From MGIIb-Q1 sp964342465 (lineage in GTDB: Archaea; Thermoplasmatota; Poseidoniia; Poseidoniales; Thalassarchaeaceae), in NCBI GenBank assembly GCA_964342465.1, contig CAYFFQ010000005.1, positions 62,001 to 126,000 of the forward strand: a stretch of DNA of 64,000 bases, read 5' to 3'. The position numbers and the translations under genes were made by a program. Under the pieces are notes generated by a model. The model searched no databases. It had not been told where the DNA came from and was given only the letters and a program-made list of their open reading frames with translations. Of this stretch, positions 1 through 8,580 are shown in pieces (positions within the stretch are counted from its first letter, which is position 1; each line of letters opens with the position of its first letter).

Positions 1-38
1 CGTTGGGTTCATAGAGCGGTGACCCTGCCCTCAGGCTG

Positions 39-278
39 ATGGCAAGATTTCACGGCTACCGCAACTGCGACTCATGTAATACGGAAAACGCATCTGGGCA
101 TTTTCTCGACTTGGATGAAAAGCGGCTCTGCCTACCATGTTATGTCAGCATGGTGAAGCCAGACCATGACGGCATCGCCGCCATGACCGCGGCCCGCGAC
201 GAAGCGCTGAAAGCATGGAAGTGCCAGAAGTGGAAGCGCAGTGACTCAAAACTTCCCAATGGCCCCTACTCAAGTTGA
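39..278 (+). CDS. Small zinc-ribbon-like protein (79 aa)
   Basis: The predicted protein carries two CxxC knuckles, Cys10/Cys13 and Cys31/Cys34, about 18 residues apart, the usual spacing of a small treble-clef or zinc-ribbon fold. The Lys/Trp-rich C-terminal third could contact nucleic acid, but that is inference. No specific family was recognised. The ATG at 39 is close to the window edge, so a longer N-terminus cannot be excluded. The gene is followed by about 280 bp without a recognised gene and converges on rps2. Confidence 0.55.
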   Translation: MARFHGYRNCDSCNTENASGHFLDLDEKRLCLPCYVSMVKPDHDGIAAMTAARDEALKAWKCQKWKRSDSKLPNGPYSS

Positions 279-561
279 ACACTCCCCGAAGCCTTGTCTC
301 GCTGCTCGCAGGGCTGACCACTCAATTTGGTGAGCCATTGGGCGTCTCAGTGAGTGCAGAACCCTCTACCGGCTGCTCTGGTGAAGGAACTCTCAATCAA
401 CACACCTAGGTACGACCCCTGCGAGGGTTTTTCGCCCTCGCTGTGAAACCTGAACTGGGGGTGCAACTCCAAACTCTCAGCAACGGGAGGATTGTCTATG
501 GGACAACCTCAACACACCCAGACTTAGTGATGTTGCCGTGTAGTAGGACCTGAGAACAGGT
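279..561. other. Gene-free 283-bp stretch with one strong hairpin
   Basis: No credible coding frame lies here, between the convergent ends of the zinc-ribbon gene and rps2. The one obvious structure is a perfect 7-bp stem, GCGAGGG at 421-427 and CCCTCGC at 435-441, with a T-rich 7-nt loop. I looked for the conserved core of SRP RNA and RNase P RNA on both strands and did not find it. A structured RNA or a 3' UTR remains possible. Confidence 0.4.
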
Positions 562-1176
562 TCAGAAGGAGGATTCCCAATCTTCTATCTTCTGATGATG
601 GGCCCATGTGGCGTCATCCATCTCTCCTCTACCCTTGAGAACCTCACGCGTCATGAGCCAATAGAGTGCAGCGAGTGAGAGCCTCCCCTTGTTGTTTCCA
701 GGGATACAGAAATCGACATTTCGAAGGTTATTGTTGGTGTCACATATTCCTATGACCGGCATCCCACTCTTGACAGCCTCAGAGAGAGCCTGAGAATCTG
801 CCTGTGGGTCGGTCACGAAGATGACTTTCGGCTCGATGTACTGCCTGAGATTAGGGTTGGTGAGGGTTCCTGGGATGAACCTGCCGACTATCTTACGAGC
901 ACCTATCGCCTGAGCGAACATTCTCGCTGGGCGCTGACCATACTGTCGGGCGCTGACCACGAGGATGTCTCTTGGCTCGTACTGGTTGATGAAATTGGCT
1001 GCGAGAGTGACTCTCTCATCAGTCTTGGTGACATCGATGAAGTAGATGTTGGACCCATCATCCCCCGCCTTGGTGATGAATGGCCGCATGTCCTTGGTCT
1101 TGCTCTGAGTGCCGATGTGAATCGCGTTCTTCTCGTACTCCTCGTACGGCATCAACGGGGTGGTCGCATCGGTCAT
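562..1176 (-). CDS. rps2: 30S ribosomal protein uS2, archaeal type
   Basis: At 204 aa this matches archaeal/eukaryotic uS2 rather than the longer bacterial form, and the family signature runs through the whole protein: the segment around VSARQYGQRPARMFAQ, then FIPGTLTNPNLRQYIEP, FVTDPQADSQALSEA and the C-terminal IPGNNKGRLSLAALYWLM. It is a small-subunit protein placed on the back of the 30S head and needed for initiation-competent subunits. In many archaea rps2 sits in an operon with enolase and RNA polymerase subunits. Here it stands alone, converging on a zinc-ribbon gene and diverging from a dihydrouridine synthase with 80 bp between. An AT-rich element near 1203-1211 (GGTTATG on the minus strand) lies about 29 nt upstream of the ATG and may be its TATA box. 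Confidence 0.96.
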   Translation of the reverse strand: MTDATTPLMPYEEYEKNAIHIGTQSKTKDMRPFITKAGDDGSNIYFIDVTKTDERVTLAANFINQYEPRDILVVSARQYGQRPARMFAQAIGARKIVGRFIPGTLTNPNLRQYIEPKVIFVTDPQADSQALSEAVKSGMPVIGICDTNNNLRNVDFCIPGNNKGRLSLAALYWLMTREVLKGRGEMDDATWAHHQKIEDWESSF

Positions 1177-1256
1177 GCGCCTCGGCGACCGGACAACCCT
1201 TCATAACCGCTTCTATCCACTCCGAGGGCTTTGAAAGTGGGTAAGTTCAGTAGCCG

Positions 1257-2270
1257 ATGAACGGTCGCGGGAGGAGGATGGCGAGGATGCTCAGCGAGGT
1301 GCCCCTCTATCTCGCCCCGATGGCAGGGGTAACCGACCTACCCTTTCGCCTCCTCAGCCGCGAGTGCGGAGCGGATGTCACCATCACGGAATTCACCCCC
1401 GCTGCCGCTCTGACCAGAAGCGATGGGAAGAGTTGGGCCAAACTCTCCACCTGTGTGGATGAGAGACCGTTCATTCCACAGATTTTCGGTGGCGACGTCG
1501 AAGAGATGGTGTCAACTGTCGAGGCACTGCAGGATGTGGCTGATGAGATTGACCTTAATTTCGGCTGTCCCGCACCGAAGGTGACGAGACACTGCGCCGG
1601 TGCCGCGCTCATGGGCGAGCCTGACAGACTGGTGGCGATGGTGGAAAAGTGTGTCGACGCTTCTTCCGTTCCCATCACCGTGAAGATGCGAAGCGGAGTG
1701 AGTACGAATCGGGTAAATGTCGTCGACATCGCTCGACGGGTGGAAGCGGTGGGTGTGAGTCGAATCTGTGTCCATGGCAGAACACTTCGCCAGAGATACT
1801 CCGGAAAGGCTGATTGGCGGACCATCGCTGAAGTGGTGAGGGCAGTCGATGTCCCAGTCGTCGCAAACGGCGACATCATCGACGCGGAATCAGCCGCCGA
1901 ATGCCTCAGGGTGACTGGGGCGGCTGGATTGATGATTGGCCGAGCGGCAATAGGAAGGCCGTTTGTCTTCGCTCGAATCAAACAGGGACTCGGGTGGGAA
2001 TACAACCCCCCCGAATGGCTCGGAGACGATGAGTTGACCAGCATTGGAAATGAGACGGCGCGATGGCGGTTGGCGGCGTGGCTTCGTTATCTCGAATTGC
2101 TCCGAGAGCATGGCGGAGAGGGGGGGAAGAACATCCTCAGGCATGGAATTTCGTTCACCAAGGGAGTCGATGGCGGCAAGGCTCTGAGGGTTCACCTACA
2201 CGAAAACAGGGAGTTGGACCGCGTCGGTGAGACGGTGGAAAAGTTCCTCTCCGAAGCTGCGCGGGGTTGA
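1257..2270 (+). CDS. tRNA-dihydrouridine synthase (Dus family)
   Basis: This is a flavoenzyme of the COG0042 family that reduces specific uridines in tRNA to dihydrouridine with FMN and NAD(P)H. The N-terminal PMAGVTDLPFR motif (residues 21-31), the catalytic cysteine in NFGCP (Cys104), the VHGRT segment, the VVANGDI strand and the FMN-phosphate-binding GRAAIGRP stretch are all present, giving a full TIM barrel plus C-terminal helical domain in 337 aa. A later start at 1278 (MARMLSEV) is also plausible, because the first seven residues are Arg/Gly-rich and not conserved. The last codons, including the TGA, form the first unit of a 27-bp-based tandem array that continues downstream for nearly 400 bp. 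Confidence 0.93.
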   Translation: MNGRGRRMARMLSEVPLYLAPMAGVTDLPFRLLSRECGADVTITEFTPAAALTRSDGKSWAKLSTCVDERPFIPQIFGGDVEEMVSTVEALQDVADEIDLNFGCPAPKVTRHCAGAALMGEPDRLVAMVEKCVDASSVPITVKMRSGVSTNRVNVVDIARRVEAVGVSRICVHGRTLRQRYSGKADWRTIAEVVRAVDVPVVANGDIIDAESAAECLRVTGAAGLMIGRAAIGRPFVFARIKQGLGWEYNPPEWLGDDELTSIGNETARWRLAAWLRYLELLREHGGEGGKNILRHGISFTKGVDGGKALRVHLHENRELDRVGETVEKFLSEAARG

Positions 2271-2640
2271 GTAGAGTCGGAAGTTGCGCCGGGTAGAGTT
2301 GCTAGGGGTTGCGGCGGGTTGAGTAGAGTCGGAAGTTGCGCCGGGTTNNNNNNNNNNNNNNNNNNNNNNNNNNNNNNNNNNNNNNNNNNNNNNNNNNNNN
2401 NNNNNNNNNNNNNNNNNNNNNNNNNNNNNNNNNNNNNNNNNNNNNNNAGTTGCTAGGGGTTGCGGCGGGTTGAGTAGAGTCGGAAGTTGCGCCGGGTTGA
2501 GTAAAGTCTGAAGTTTCGCCGTGTAGAGTTGCTAGGGGTTGCGGCGGGTTGAGTAGAGTCGGAAGTTGCGCCGGGTTGAGTTGCTAGGGGTTGCGGCGGG
2601 TTGAGTAGAGTCTGAAGTTTCGCCGGGTAGAGTCGCGTCA
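2253..2640. repeat. Tandem repeat array starting in the dus stop region
   Basis: The array is built from 27-bp modules starting GAAGTTGCGCCGGGTTGAG, mixed with a 25-bp module containing GTTGCTAGGGG. Copies of the GTTGCTAGG landmark start at 2298, 2449, 2528 and 2580, spacings of 79 and 52 bp that equal one 25-bp module plus two or one 27-bp modules. The first unit (2253-2279) is the 3' end of the dus coding sequence, including its stop codon. Copies differ by a few substitutions. No long coding frame is credible here. Confidence 0.9.
2348..2447. other. Assembly gap of 100 N inside the tandem array
   Basis: Exactly 100 N, the usual placeholder for a gap of unknown size. The same repeat flanks both sides, so the real array is of unknown length. 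Confidence 0.97.
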
Positions 2641-2719
2641 GCAATAATTCACATTAAGTAGTTTCAAGACAGCGAATAGCATCAATAGCACTTAGAACCT
2701 CTTTGGTCGGCGAGCCATC

Positions 2720-3823
2720 ATGCTGAGAATCACTCTGGTAGAGCAACCGGCTCCTGCTGGAATGCATGATGTCGACCATCTCATCGCTTGGATTCTCGAC
2801 AGCCTCGGGCTGGTCCGCCGCAGAAACGAGGCTGACAGCAGCAAGGCAACGGAAAGACCACTGCATCGCCTCATGCGTGACCATCTGCTCGGCCAGCCAG
2901 AAACCGGCTACGATACGAAGACTCTCGCCGCTGAACTCGGCATCTCCTTGACGGCACTCCATCACCATCTTGGTGGGCTCCAATCTGCAAGAATCGTCGC
3001 ATCCGAGGCTGGCGATGAAGGGTGGAAGATGCACCATCTGAGGTGTAATTCGCTGCCGGCGGCTCTCAACCTGCTTCACACAGAGGTGTGTGGCATCCTC
3101 AAACTCCGATTGAATCTCCTCTCACAACTTCAGAGTGGACGACCTGAACCCATCCAAGCGGGCGAACAGGCACCTGTTCCTCTGAAAATTAGTGTCGTTG
3201 AACCTCATCCTCTCGACGACAGTGAGGATGTGGTGGATTCACTGATGAACGACCTCGGTTTGCGTGGCCAGCGCCCCCGTGCGAGCGGAGCCGATGACCT
3301 TCCACGCATGGTCTTTGAAGCCCTATTGCAATCTGACCACCCCCTCTCTCTTGATGAAGGAGTCAGTAGATGGGGAGCGACTCGTCCTCGTCTCACCCGA
3401 ACTTTTGAGCGGTTCAGACAGGCGGGATTAGCGGTACGATGTCTGCGCACAGACCGTCTTTCGGTGATTCTCTGGGATGCCCTCTCCAGCCAGTACGCAA
3501 GACGGGGGGAGGATTGGCTGATGGGCAAGGGGGGTCTTGGTCGACTTGACGAGAAGACAGCCGGAAAAGTGGTGGTGTCTCTGAGAGATGGCACATTCAC
3601 CACCGAGGTGTGTGATGAACTGTTCTCCGAAGTGTCTCTAGATGAGAAACTGGTGGCAATCAACCTGCTCGGAGGGAGGCTTCCGTATGGCTATCAACTG
3701 TGTGGAAGAGGCGGTGAGGAAATCACTCGCAATGTGGTGGAGAGGGTCGATTCGCTCTTCCGGAGGATGGTCGGTGTGGCCGAGCGACTAGAGGAGATGA
3801 TTCGTGAGGGTCGGGTGAAGTGA
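2720..3823 (+). CDS. Two-domain winged-helix transcriptional regulator
   Basis: The 367-aa soluble protein has an N-terminal winged-helix segment (about residues 45-105) with a clear helix-turn-helix, TKTLAAELGISLTALHHHL, followed by a basic wing. A second predicted winged-helix segment (about residues 190-255) includes GVSRWGATRPRLTRTFER. The rest is helical and ends in a coiled-coil-like tail (VERVDSLFRRMVGVAERLEE). There is no membrane segment. It is best called a DNA-binding regulator of unknown target. It stands between the dus array and a convergent membrane-anchored regulator. The start is uncertain, since a second ATG lies 14 codons in at 2762. Confidence 0.72.
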   Translation: MLRITLVEQPAPAGMHDVDHLIAWILDSLGLVRRRNEADSSKATERPLHRLMRDHLLGQPETGYDTKTLAAELGISLTALHHHLGGLQSARIVASEAGDEGWKMHHLRCNSLPAALNLLHTEVCGILKLRLNLLSQLQSGRPEPIQAGEQAPVPLKISVVEPHPLDDSEDVVDSLMNDLGLRGQRPRASGADDLPRMVFEALLQSDHPLSLDEGVSRWGATRPRLTRTFERFRQAGLAVRCLRTDRLSVILWDALSSQYARRGEDWLMGKGGLGRLDEKTAGKVVVSLRDGTFTTEVCDELFSEVSLDEKLVAINLLGGRLPYGYQLCGRGGEEITRNVVERVDSLFRRMVGVAERLEEMIREGRVK

Positions 3824-3838
3824 CCACCTCTGAGAAAC

Positions 3839-3860
3839 CTTGCCGATGCCGGCCGGCAAG
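3839..3860. other. Perfect hairpin just past a stop codon
   Basis: CTTGCCG (3839-3845) and CGGCAAG (3854-3860) form a 7-bp stem with an 8-nt loop, 15 nt after the stop of the winged-helix gene. No T-run follows, so termination is only a guess. Confidence 0.4.
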
Positions 3861-3944
3861 TGGTTGTGGGAACTTTCGTTCTGTGAGATGACCATCGTGC
3901 TCAGACATCGCCCAAGAGATTGTCAGCCGGAAGCGGTTGCTCGC

Positions 3945-4592
3945 TCAAGCGGCGATTTGGCGCTCATCAATCCATTCGTAGTCAAGAGAGCCAGTCCTCA
4001 ATCCATGCAGATGGTCGGCTAAATCAAGATGGTTACAAGCAAGAATGCCTCTTCTTCGCAGAACCATTATTGCGCTGTTGACAGAGGCGCGGCTGCGGTT
4101 GATATCCCTCGCTAAAGATGCCTGAGTAGCGGGGAGAGGGTCCTGAACGAGCCTCGTCACGACCTCCCTCTGCACCTGTGAAAGTCCGGTCGGAAGCATC
4201 TCAGCCGCCTTCTCGTCACCCACCTGCATGTGGCGGACGACCTCAATTTGGCTCGGAGCGCCTGCGTAGTAGCATGTGCGGCCGTTGACCGACATCGTCG
4301 TCACTGTATGCTGTGACTGCAATACATCGAGATGGTGGCGCAATGTCCCGTTTGCCACTTGAAGAGACCTCTGGAGATTGCGATAGCAGATCCCAGGGCT
4401 GTTCTCCAAAGTCGAGAGAATCCTCGCCCGCAGTGGATGTTCCCAGCGATGGTGGTGTGAGGAGGTGATGGTGCCGGAGGCGAACCAGTTCCATGGCAAA
4501 GCGGCGCTGGCGATGGCTCCGATGCCGCTGACGCCAGCGACGACCACACCAAACAGGGCGTGCCGGCCACCAAACTGTTGCAGTAGCGCCAT
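3945..4592 (-). CDS. Membrane-anchored double winged-helix regulator
   Basis: Residues about 10-35 form a single hydrophobic segment (HALFGVVVAGVSGIGAIASA), followed by a basic stretch and two winged-helix domains. The first spans about 50-110 and contains CYRNLQRSLQVANGTLRHHL. The second spans about 135-195 and contains ATQASLARDINRSRASVNSA. Archaeal membrane-tethered winged-helix proteins of this layout are thought to be transcription regulators held at the membrane. Its target is unknown. A TATA-like CATACAATAG lies about 30 nt upstream of the ATG (around 4618-4628, minus strand). It is convergent with the preceding regulator gene. Confidence 0.72.
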   Translation of the reverse strand: MALLQQFGGRHALFGVVVAGVSGIGAIASAALPWNWFASGTITSSHHHRWEHPLRARILSTLENSPGICYRNLQRSLQVANGTLRHHLDVLQSQHTVTTMSVNGRTCYYAGAPSQIEVVRHMQVGDEKAAEMLPTGLSQVQREVVTRLVQDPLPATQASLARDINRSRASVNSAIMVLRRRGILACNHLDLADHLHGLRTGSLDYEWIDERQIAA

Positions 4593-4861
4593 TAGACACC
4601 CTTTCGTAACCCCTCCCTATTGTATGTGTTGGTTCCGCGAGCCGAACGGTGGCACACCCCTCCACTAACCCCTTCCGAGGGAGCCGCCAGCGTCTGGGAT
4701 GCTTCAACGACGAAGAGGTGTGCACCACGTCGTTTTCAACACTTGGCAGGCGTGGGCTACATTGATTTCACGGCTGCGGCACAAAACGGATTCCCTGTTA
4801 AATGACTCCAGTCGGTTTAGACCAGCACGGATGTACGGGTGAAGTTGCCCACTTTCATGTC
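4593..4861. other. Intergenic stretch, no gene seen
   Basis: This 269-bp stretch lies between the membrane-anchored regulator and the HxlR gene, both on the minus strand. Apart from the promoter-like element near 4618-4628 I see no convincing gene, RNA or repeat. Confidence 0.5.
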
Positions 4862-5317
4862 CTACTTCTTCTGGACCGAACCATTGTTCATCTTCATGTA
4901 AGCGACGAGAGGAGAGAGGAGCCTGCCTGAGCGCTCTCCGTGGGGGGTGAGGCGGTAGGTCACCTTGACAGGCGGGCCATCCACAACCACTCTGTCCACG
5001 AAACCGCTCTCCCTGAGTACGGTCAGTTTGTCCGAGAGGGTACGAGAGGAGATTCCCTCCAATAGCCTGCGCAGTTCGTTGAATCTGTTCTCCCCTGCGA
5101 TATAGAGGGCGGCGAGAATCTCGATGGTCCAACGGGAAGCGAACACATCAAGGGCCTCCACTGCCGCATCAACTTCCCAGGAGATGTCGTGAGTGTGTTC
5201 ATCTGAATTCTGACGAAAGATGGTTCTGACATCACTACCGAGTTCCTCGGTCTTCTGAATCGCCTCTGAGATCTCTTCAAACTCATCATCCTCAAGAATC
5301 ATCGGTGGTTCTGGCAT
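4862..5317 (-). CDS. HxlR-family transcriptional regulator
   Basis: The 151-aa protein has an acidic N-terminus (about 50 residues) and a typical HxlR winged helix: the helix after VFASRWTIEILAALYIAG, the FNELRRLLEGISSRTLSDKL recognition region, and the wing PPVKVTYRLTPHGERSG. HxlR proteins are usually dimeric repressors or activators acting on nearby genes, often in stress or metabolite responses. The palindrome GTGTA-GACAT-TACAC at 5350-5364 sits just upstream of a TATA-like ACATAAG, and the ATG follows about 28 nt later, so autoregulation is likely. The target is not evident. A small ORF on the opposite strand starts at 5454. Confidence 0.88.
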   Translation of the reverse strand: MPEPPMILEDDEFEEISEAIQKTEELGSDVRTIFRQNSDEHTHDISWEVDAAVEALDVFASRWTIEILAALYIAGENRFNELRRLLEGISSRTLSDKLTVLRESGFVDRVVVDGPPVKVTYRLTPHGERSGRLLSPLVAYMKMNNGSVQKK

Positions 5318-5349
5318 CTACTCATCTCCGGTGTTGCTGAACTTATGTG

Positions 5350-5364
5350 GTGTAGACATTACAC
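5350..5364. promoter_or_regulatory. Candidate HxlR operator palindrome
   Basis: GTGTA and TACAC are perfect 5-bp arms around GACAT, immediately upstream of the likely TATA box of the HxlR gene (ATG at 5317). The other HxlR gene in this window has a palindrome in the same relative place. Confidence 0.45.
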
Positions 5365-5453
5365 TTAGATTTACCCCTTTTCACTCCTCTCTTGATATAA
5401 GGCGGACTCCACATCGTTATTGCCCTGAGAGGGAAAATAGGAGGTTGGGCTGA

Positions 5454-5665
5454 ATGGACCTGTGGCTGGAGCAATGGTTGGACAATGAGAGTGCGAGGAT
5501 GCAGAAGCAGGAGGCGCGCAGAGCGTCGTTGAAGCGAAGTGTGACGAGACTCCTGCGCTCTCGGACATGGAGTGGGAAGAGTTGATGAAGAAGTTGTTGA
5601 AACTCTTCAAGAGATTGTGGTTGCAGGGCGCTGATGCGATGCGTCCACCACCTTGGAATCGCTGA
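5454..5665 (+). pseudogene. Small ORF with a strong RBS, apparently frameshifted
   Basis: An AGGAGG at 5439-5444 precedes an ATG at 5454 with ideal spacing. The first frame (MDLWLEQWLDNES...) runs to a stop at 5585 but turns Arg/Ser-rich after about 14 codons. From about 5496 another frame reads as an acidic then amphipathic peptide (EAKCDETPALSD, then MEWEELMKKLLKLF) and ends at 5665. Together they look like one roughly 70-residue protein broken by a single-base shift, although two tiny genes or a sequencing error are equally possible. No family was recognised. It is divergent from the HxlR gene, so the two may share regulation. Confidence 0.35.
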
Positions 5666-5823
5666 GAGTGTGCTCCACCGTCAGGTGCGACTACACATTC
5701 ATTTCGAACCCTAGACTTGAACATCGTAGTTCTGTGCCCATACCCAATTGCGAGTGGGTCGGAAAAATGGAACTTTGAAGCACTACTCGCTCAGTTCGTA
5801 TTCCTTCGCTATCTCGCTGTCGG

Positions 5824-6255
5824 TCAGAAACCGCCCCCATCACTGGCGATCAGTACACCGAACATCAATGCATAGATGACCACGACCGCCAATGTCAATC
5901 CGATGACCACCCATGAGATGATGAGAGCTGCTTTGGCGGTACCAGCATCTGGGTGACTGGGATATTGGTCAGTCACTGCGAGAGCCTGTTTGGCGACTAT
6001 CAATGCTGGAATGGCGAGACAAATTCCACCACAGAAGATGCTGAGGATGGAAAGTACGAGGGCGGTTGTGGCTGACGTTGCCGGCAGACCCATCCCCGGC
6101 AGACCCATTCCGACTGCAGGTTGTGCCCCCATCATCGGTTGGCCGCCGACGGGCGCCGTCTGACCGATAACCATCTGCTGTGGAGGCTGCCCATACACCT
6201 GTTGTCCCTGAGTCGGCTGAATCGGCCGGCCATACTGGTCCGTTCTCGGTTGCAT
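5824..6255 (-). CDS. DUF4190-like small membrane protein
   Basis: The 143-aa protein starts with a Gln/Pro/Gly/Met-rich, low-complexity cytoplasmic segment (residues 1-58) and continues with two transmembrane helices (about 62-90 and 108-135) separated by a short polar loop with AKQALAVTDQYP. This order, a proline/glutamine-rich tail and then a helical hairpin with small residues and an IFCGGICLAIPALI segment, resembles DUF4190-type proteins. The function of that family is unknown. It is transcribed in the same direction as the upstream beta-oxidation fusion gene but separated from it by a repeat array. Confidence 0.7.
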   Translation of the reverse strand: MQPRTDQYGRPIQPTQGQQVYGQPPQQMVIGQTAPVGGQPMMGAQPAVGMGLPGMGLPATSATTALVLSILSIFCGGICLAIPALIVAKQALAVTDQYPSHPDAGTAKAALIISWVVIGLTLAVVVIYALMFGVLIASDGGGF

Positions 6256-6282
6256 GCCTCAGCGATACATGTATCTCACATT

Positions 6283-6452
6283 AATCGTTTTCCCGTCACC
6301 TTCAACTCGGTGCGGCGGCGGTGTGGCGGTGCTCTGACCGTACCTCAATAAATCGTTTTCCCGTCACCTTCAACTCGGTGCGGCGGCTGTGCGGCGGCGG
6401 TGTGGCGGTGCTCTGACCGTACCTCAATAAATCGTTTTCCCGTCACCTTCAA
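6283..6452. repeat. Tandem repeat overlapping a stop codon
   Basis: Three copies begin with AATCGTTTTCCCGTCACCTT at 6283, 6351 and 6430, giving units of 68 and 79 bp. The second unit is longer through expansion of a GCGGCG-type run. The third, partial copy (6430-6452) covers the TGA of the minus-strand fusion gene that ends at 6449. Confidence 0.9.
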
Positions 6453-8533
6453 TGGTTGGAATAACTGGGCCTACGCCCCTGAATGAGTGCTGAAAGTCCT
6501 TCGTAAGCGTCCTCAGTGGCGAATATCTGCTCCAATCTCTCGAGTTCGAGGGCGAGGCCAGAATCCAATTCTGCTCCCGTTTCGACTGCGTCATTCAGCA
6601 GTTGCGCCGCCATTCTCACAGCTATTGGTGCGGCAAATCCCAACGACTTCATCTGCCGCGCCACCTGTTTATCCTCATCATCAAATCCATCAGGAACTTT
6701 TCCTGAAAGTATGTCATCCATGTTGCCATCACGATAGAACTCGGTGGCGAATTGAACCGCAGGATGTCCCGAGTCCACCGGCACTCCCGTGTACTTTTCA
6801 GCCGGCTTGCCAGCGGCAGCCAAACTGACAATAGTGGCATTCACCTCCGCTGGTTCGACAAGATGGGTCAACAGACCCATCGCTCTCGCGGTTGTGTGGT
6901 CGATGAAATTTCCAGCAAGAACCGCCCAGCGGGCGCATTCGATACCGCTGATTCTCGGAGTCCTCTGGCTCCCCCCAAGTCCCGGATAGATGCCGATGCT
7001 CGTCTCTGGAAAACGGAATTGGGTGCGGCGCGTCCCCACCCGATAGTCACAGGAAAGCGCAAGTTCCAACCCCCCACCTAGTGCGAGCCCAGTGGTAAGA
7101 GCGATGGTGGTCTTGGAGGATTTCTCCAGTTTATCCAGCACCTTATGGCCGAATTCAGTGAATTCATAAATGTCGCTAACACGGTCGGCTCCTATCTTGT
7201 CGACGAAGAATTTGACATCGGCTCCAGCGACAAACGCCTTGCCTGCGCCTGCCAACACGATGGTCTCCACACTATCGTCGAGGTTCAGTGCGTCTAGTGC
7301 TGTCGCGAGTTGGCTCACCACGGTCTCGTTGAGTGCGTTCATCGCCTCGGGGCGGTTGATCTGAACCATCGCCATGCTGCCTTCGCGGGTGACATCGATG
7401 TATGAAAATGAAAAGGGTTCGTTTTGCTCGGCTTGTCGCAAGAAGAAACTGGGAAGGGAAAATCCTGCGAGTTGTGCGTATCGTGAGGCCATTTCGTAAG
7501 CCTTCTCTATTCCTAACCTGTTGGCCAGTTCGAATGGGCCGCGCGCCCAGCGGAGTCCGACTTTGGCGCCGCGGTCCACATCCTCCATGGAGCAGATTTC
7601 CTCTTCAACTATCTGAGCCGATACAGCGAAGACCTGTCCAAGAAGCCTCTCTGATATCTCTCGCTCCGCCGCCTCTGAACACGGCCCCTCCTCAGCGATG
7701 TCGCCGATTTCCCACATCTCACCGGCTGCAACCATGTCGCGCAGGTTCTGAGCACCCGTGTAGCGATGAGTTTCAAGTTGGCTGGCAAGATAATCCGTCG
7801 AATGGAGGGCGATGGGTGGCCCAGTCAGGTTCATCAAAGCAAAGGGACCCATGCCGATTCTGAAGGCCTTGCAGGCGGCGGCATCAATCTGTGCAGTGCT
7901 GGCAACTCCCTCTTCCAGCAATAGACACGCTTCATTCAACCACGGAACGAAGAAGCGATTGACGACAAATCCAGGCCTGTCCTGACAGACGATGACCACT
8001 TTTCCGAGCGTTTTGCAGAATTGCACGACCCGCTCGAGGCTTTCTCGGCTGGTGGTCTCAGCGGGAATGACCTCCACCAGCCGATTCTTGGCCGGATGAT
8101 AGAAGAAATGGAGTCCAACAAACCTGTCCGGTCTGCCGGTCGCCCTCGCCAGTTCATTGACCGACAGCGAAGAGGTGTTGGAGGCGAGAATAGTGTGTTC
8201 CTCACATACTTCGTCCAGCGTCTTGAAGACCGCTGTCTTGATGTCAAAATCTTCGAATACTGCCTCAATTACAAGGTCGGTGTCTGTCGCCACATTCTCT
8301 GTACCGACAACACCGGTGATTCTCCCCTCAATCTCTTCCACCTGAGAAGGTGAGAAGATTCTGCGCTCGACCGCTTCGGCAAGAAAATCTGAGATGGTCT
8401 GCTCCCCCCTCTTGACCCACTGCTGTTCGCGGTCGACCATCTGAACATCGAACTGCTCCTGTGCTGTCTTCTGGGCGATTCCGCTCCCCATGTTTCCGGC
8501 ACCGATTATGGCCACACTCTGGACTGGTTGCAT
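6449..8533 (-). CDS. 3-hydroxyacyl-CoA dehydrogenase / enoyl-CoA hydratase fusion
   Basis: This 694-aa bifunctional enzyme should hydrate enoyl-CoA and oxidise 3-hydroxyacyl-CoA with NAD+, two consecutive beta-oxidation (or reverse) steps. Residues 1-185 are the NAD-binding Rossmann domain (G11-x-G13-x-x-G16), with the catalytic His142 in GLHFFYHPAKN and the conserved SNTSS before it. About 186-355 are the helical dimerisation repeats. About 380-690 are the crotonase domain, where Glu490 (GGGLELAL) and Glu510 (FRFPETSIG) have the 20-residue spacing of the catalytic pair of enoyl-CoA hydratase. The dehydrogenase-first order is the reverse of bacterial FadB and is known from archaeal fusions. 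Whether it degrades fatty acids or serves a carbon-fixation-type route cannot be told from the sequence. Its stop codon lies in a repeat array. Confidence 0.95.
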   Translation of the reverse strand: MQPVQSVAIIGAGNMGSGIAQKTAQEQFDVQMVDREQQWVKRGEQTISDFLAEAVERRIFSPSQVEEIEGRITGVVGTENVATDTDLVIEAVFEDFDIKTAVFKTLDEVCEEHTILASNTSSLSVNELARATGRPDRFVGLHFFYHPAKNRLVEVIPAETTSRESLERVVQFCKTLGKVVIVCQDRPGFVVNRFFVPWLNEACLLLEEGVASTAQIDAAACKAFRIGMGPFALMNLTGPPIALHSTDYLASQLETHRYTGAQNLRDMVAAGEMWEIGDIAEEGPCSEAAEREISERLLGQVFAVSAQIVEEEICSMEDVDRGAKVGLRWARGPFELANRLGIEKAYEMASRYAQLAGFSLPSFFLRQAEQNEPFSFSYIDVTREGSMAMVQINRPEAMNALNETVVSQLATALDALNLDDSVETIVLAGAGKAFVAGADVKFFVDKIGADRVSDIYEFTEFGHKVLDKLEKSSKTTIALTTGLALGGGLELALSCDYRVGTRRTQFRFPETSIGIYPGLGGSQRTPRISGIECARWAVLAGNFIDHTTARAMGLLTHLVEPAEVNATIVSLAAAGKPAEKYTGVPVDSGHPAVQFATEFYRDGNMDDILSGKVPDGFDDEDKQVARQMKSLGFAAPIAVRMAAQLLNDAVETGAELDSGLALELERLEQIFATEDAYEGLSALIQGRRPSYSNH

Positions 8534-8580
8534 GGAACGGCGGGTGGGGTGTCAAACATCAATTGAACGCATGCAGTATC

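Noticed and set aside
279..561. SRP RNA or RNase P RNA
   Set aside because: GGTCAG and AGCAG are close together on the minus strand, but the tetraloop and pairing of SRP helix 8 are missing, and no RNase P core (P4 strands) was found.
1307..2044. Long minus-strand frame opposite the dus gene
   Set aside because: The plus strand encodes an unmistakable Dus enzyme over the same bases; the other frame is Ser/Thr-rich shadow sequence.
2453..2644. Minus-strand reading frame of 63 codons
   Set aside because: It is a by-product of the tandem repeat (repeating STRRNFRLY) with no start context.
5371..5724. Minus-strand frame of 117 codons
   Set aside because: Ser/Cys/His-rich composition without domain features, and it overlaps the better supported plus-strand small ORF with a strong ribosome-binding site.
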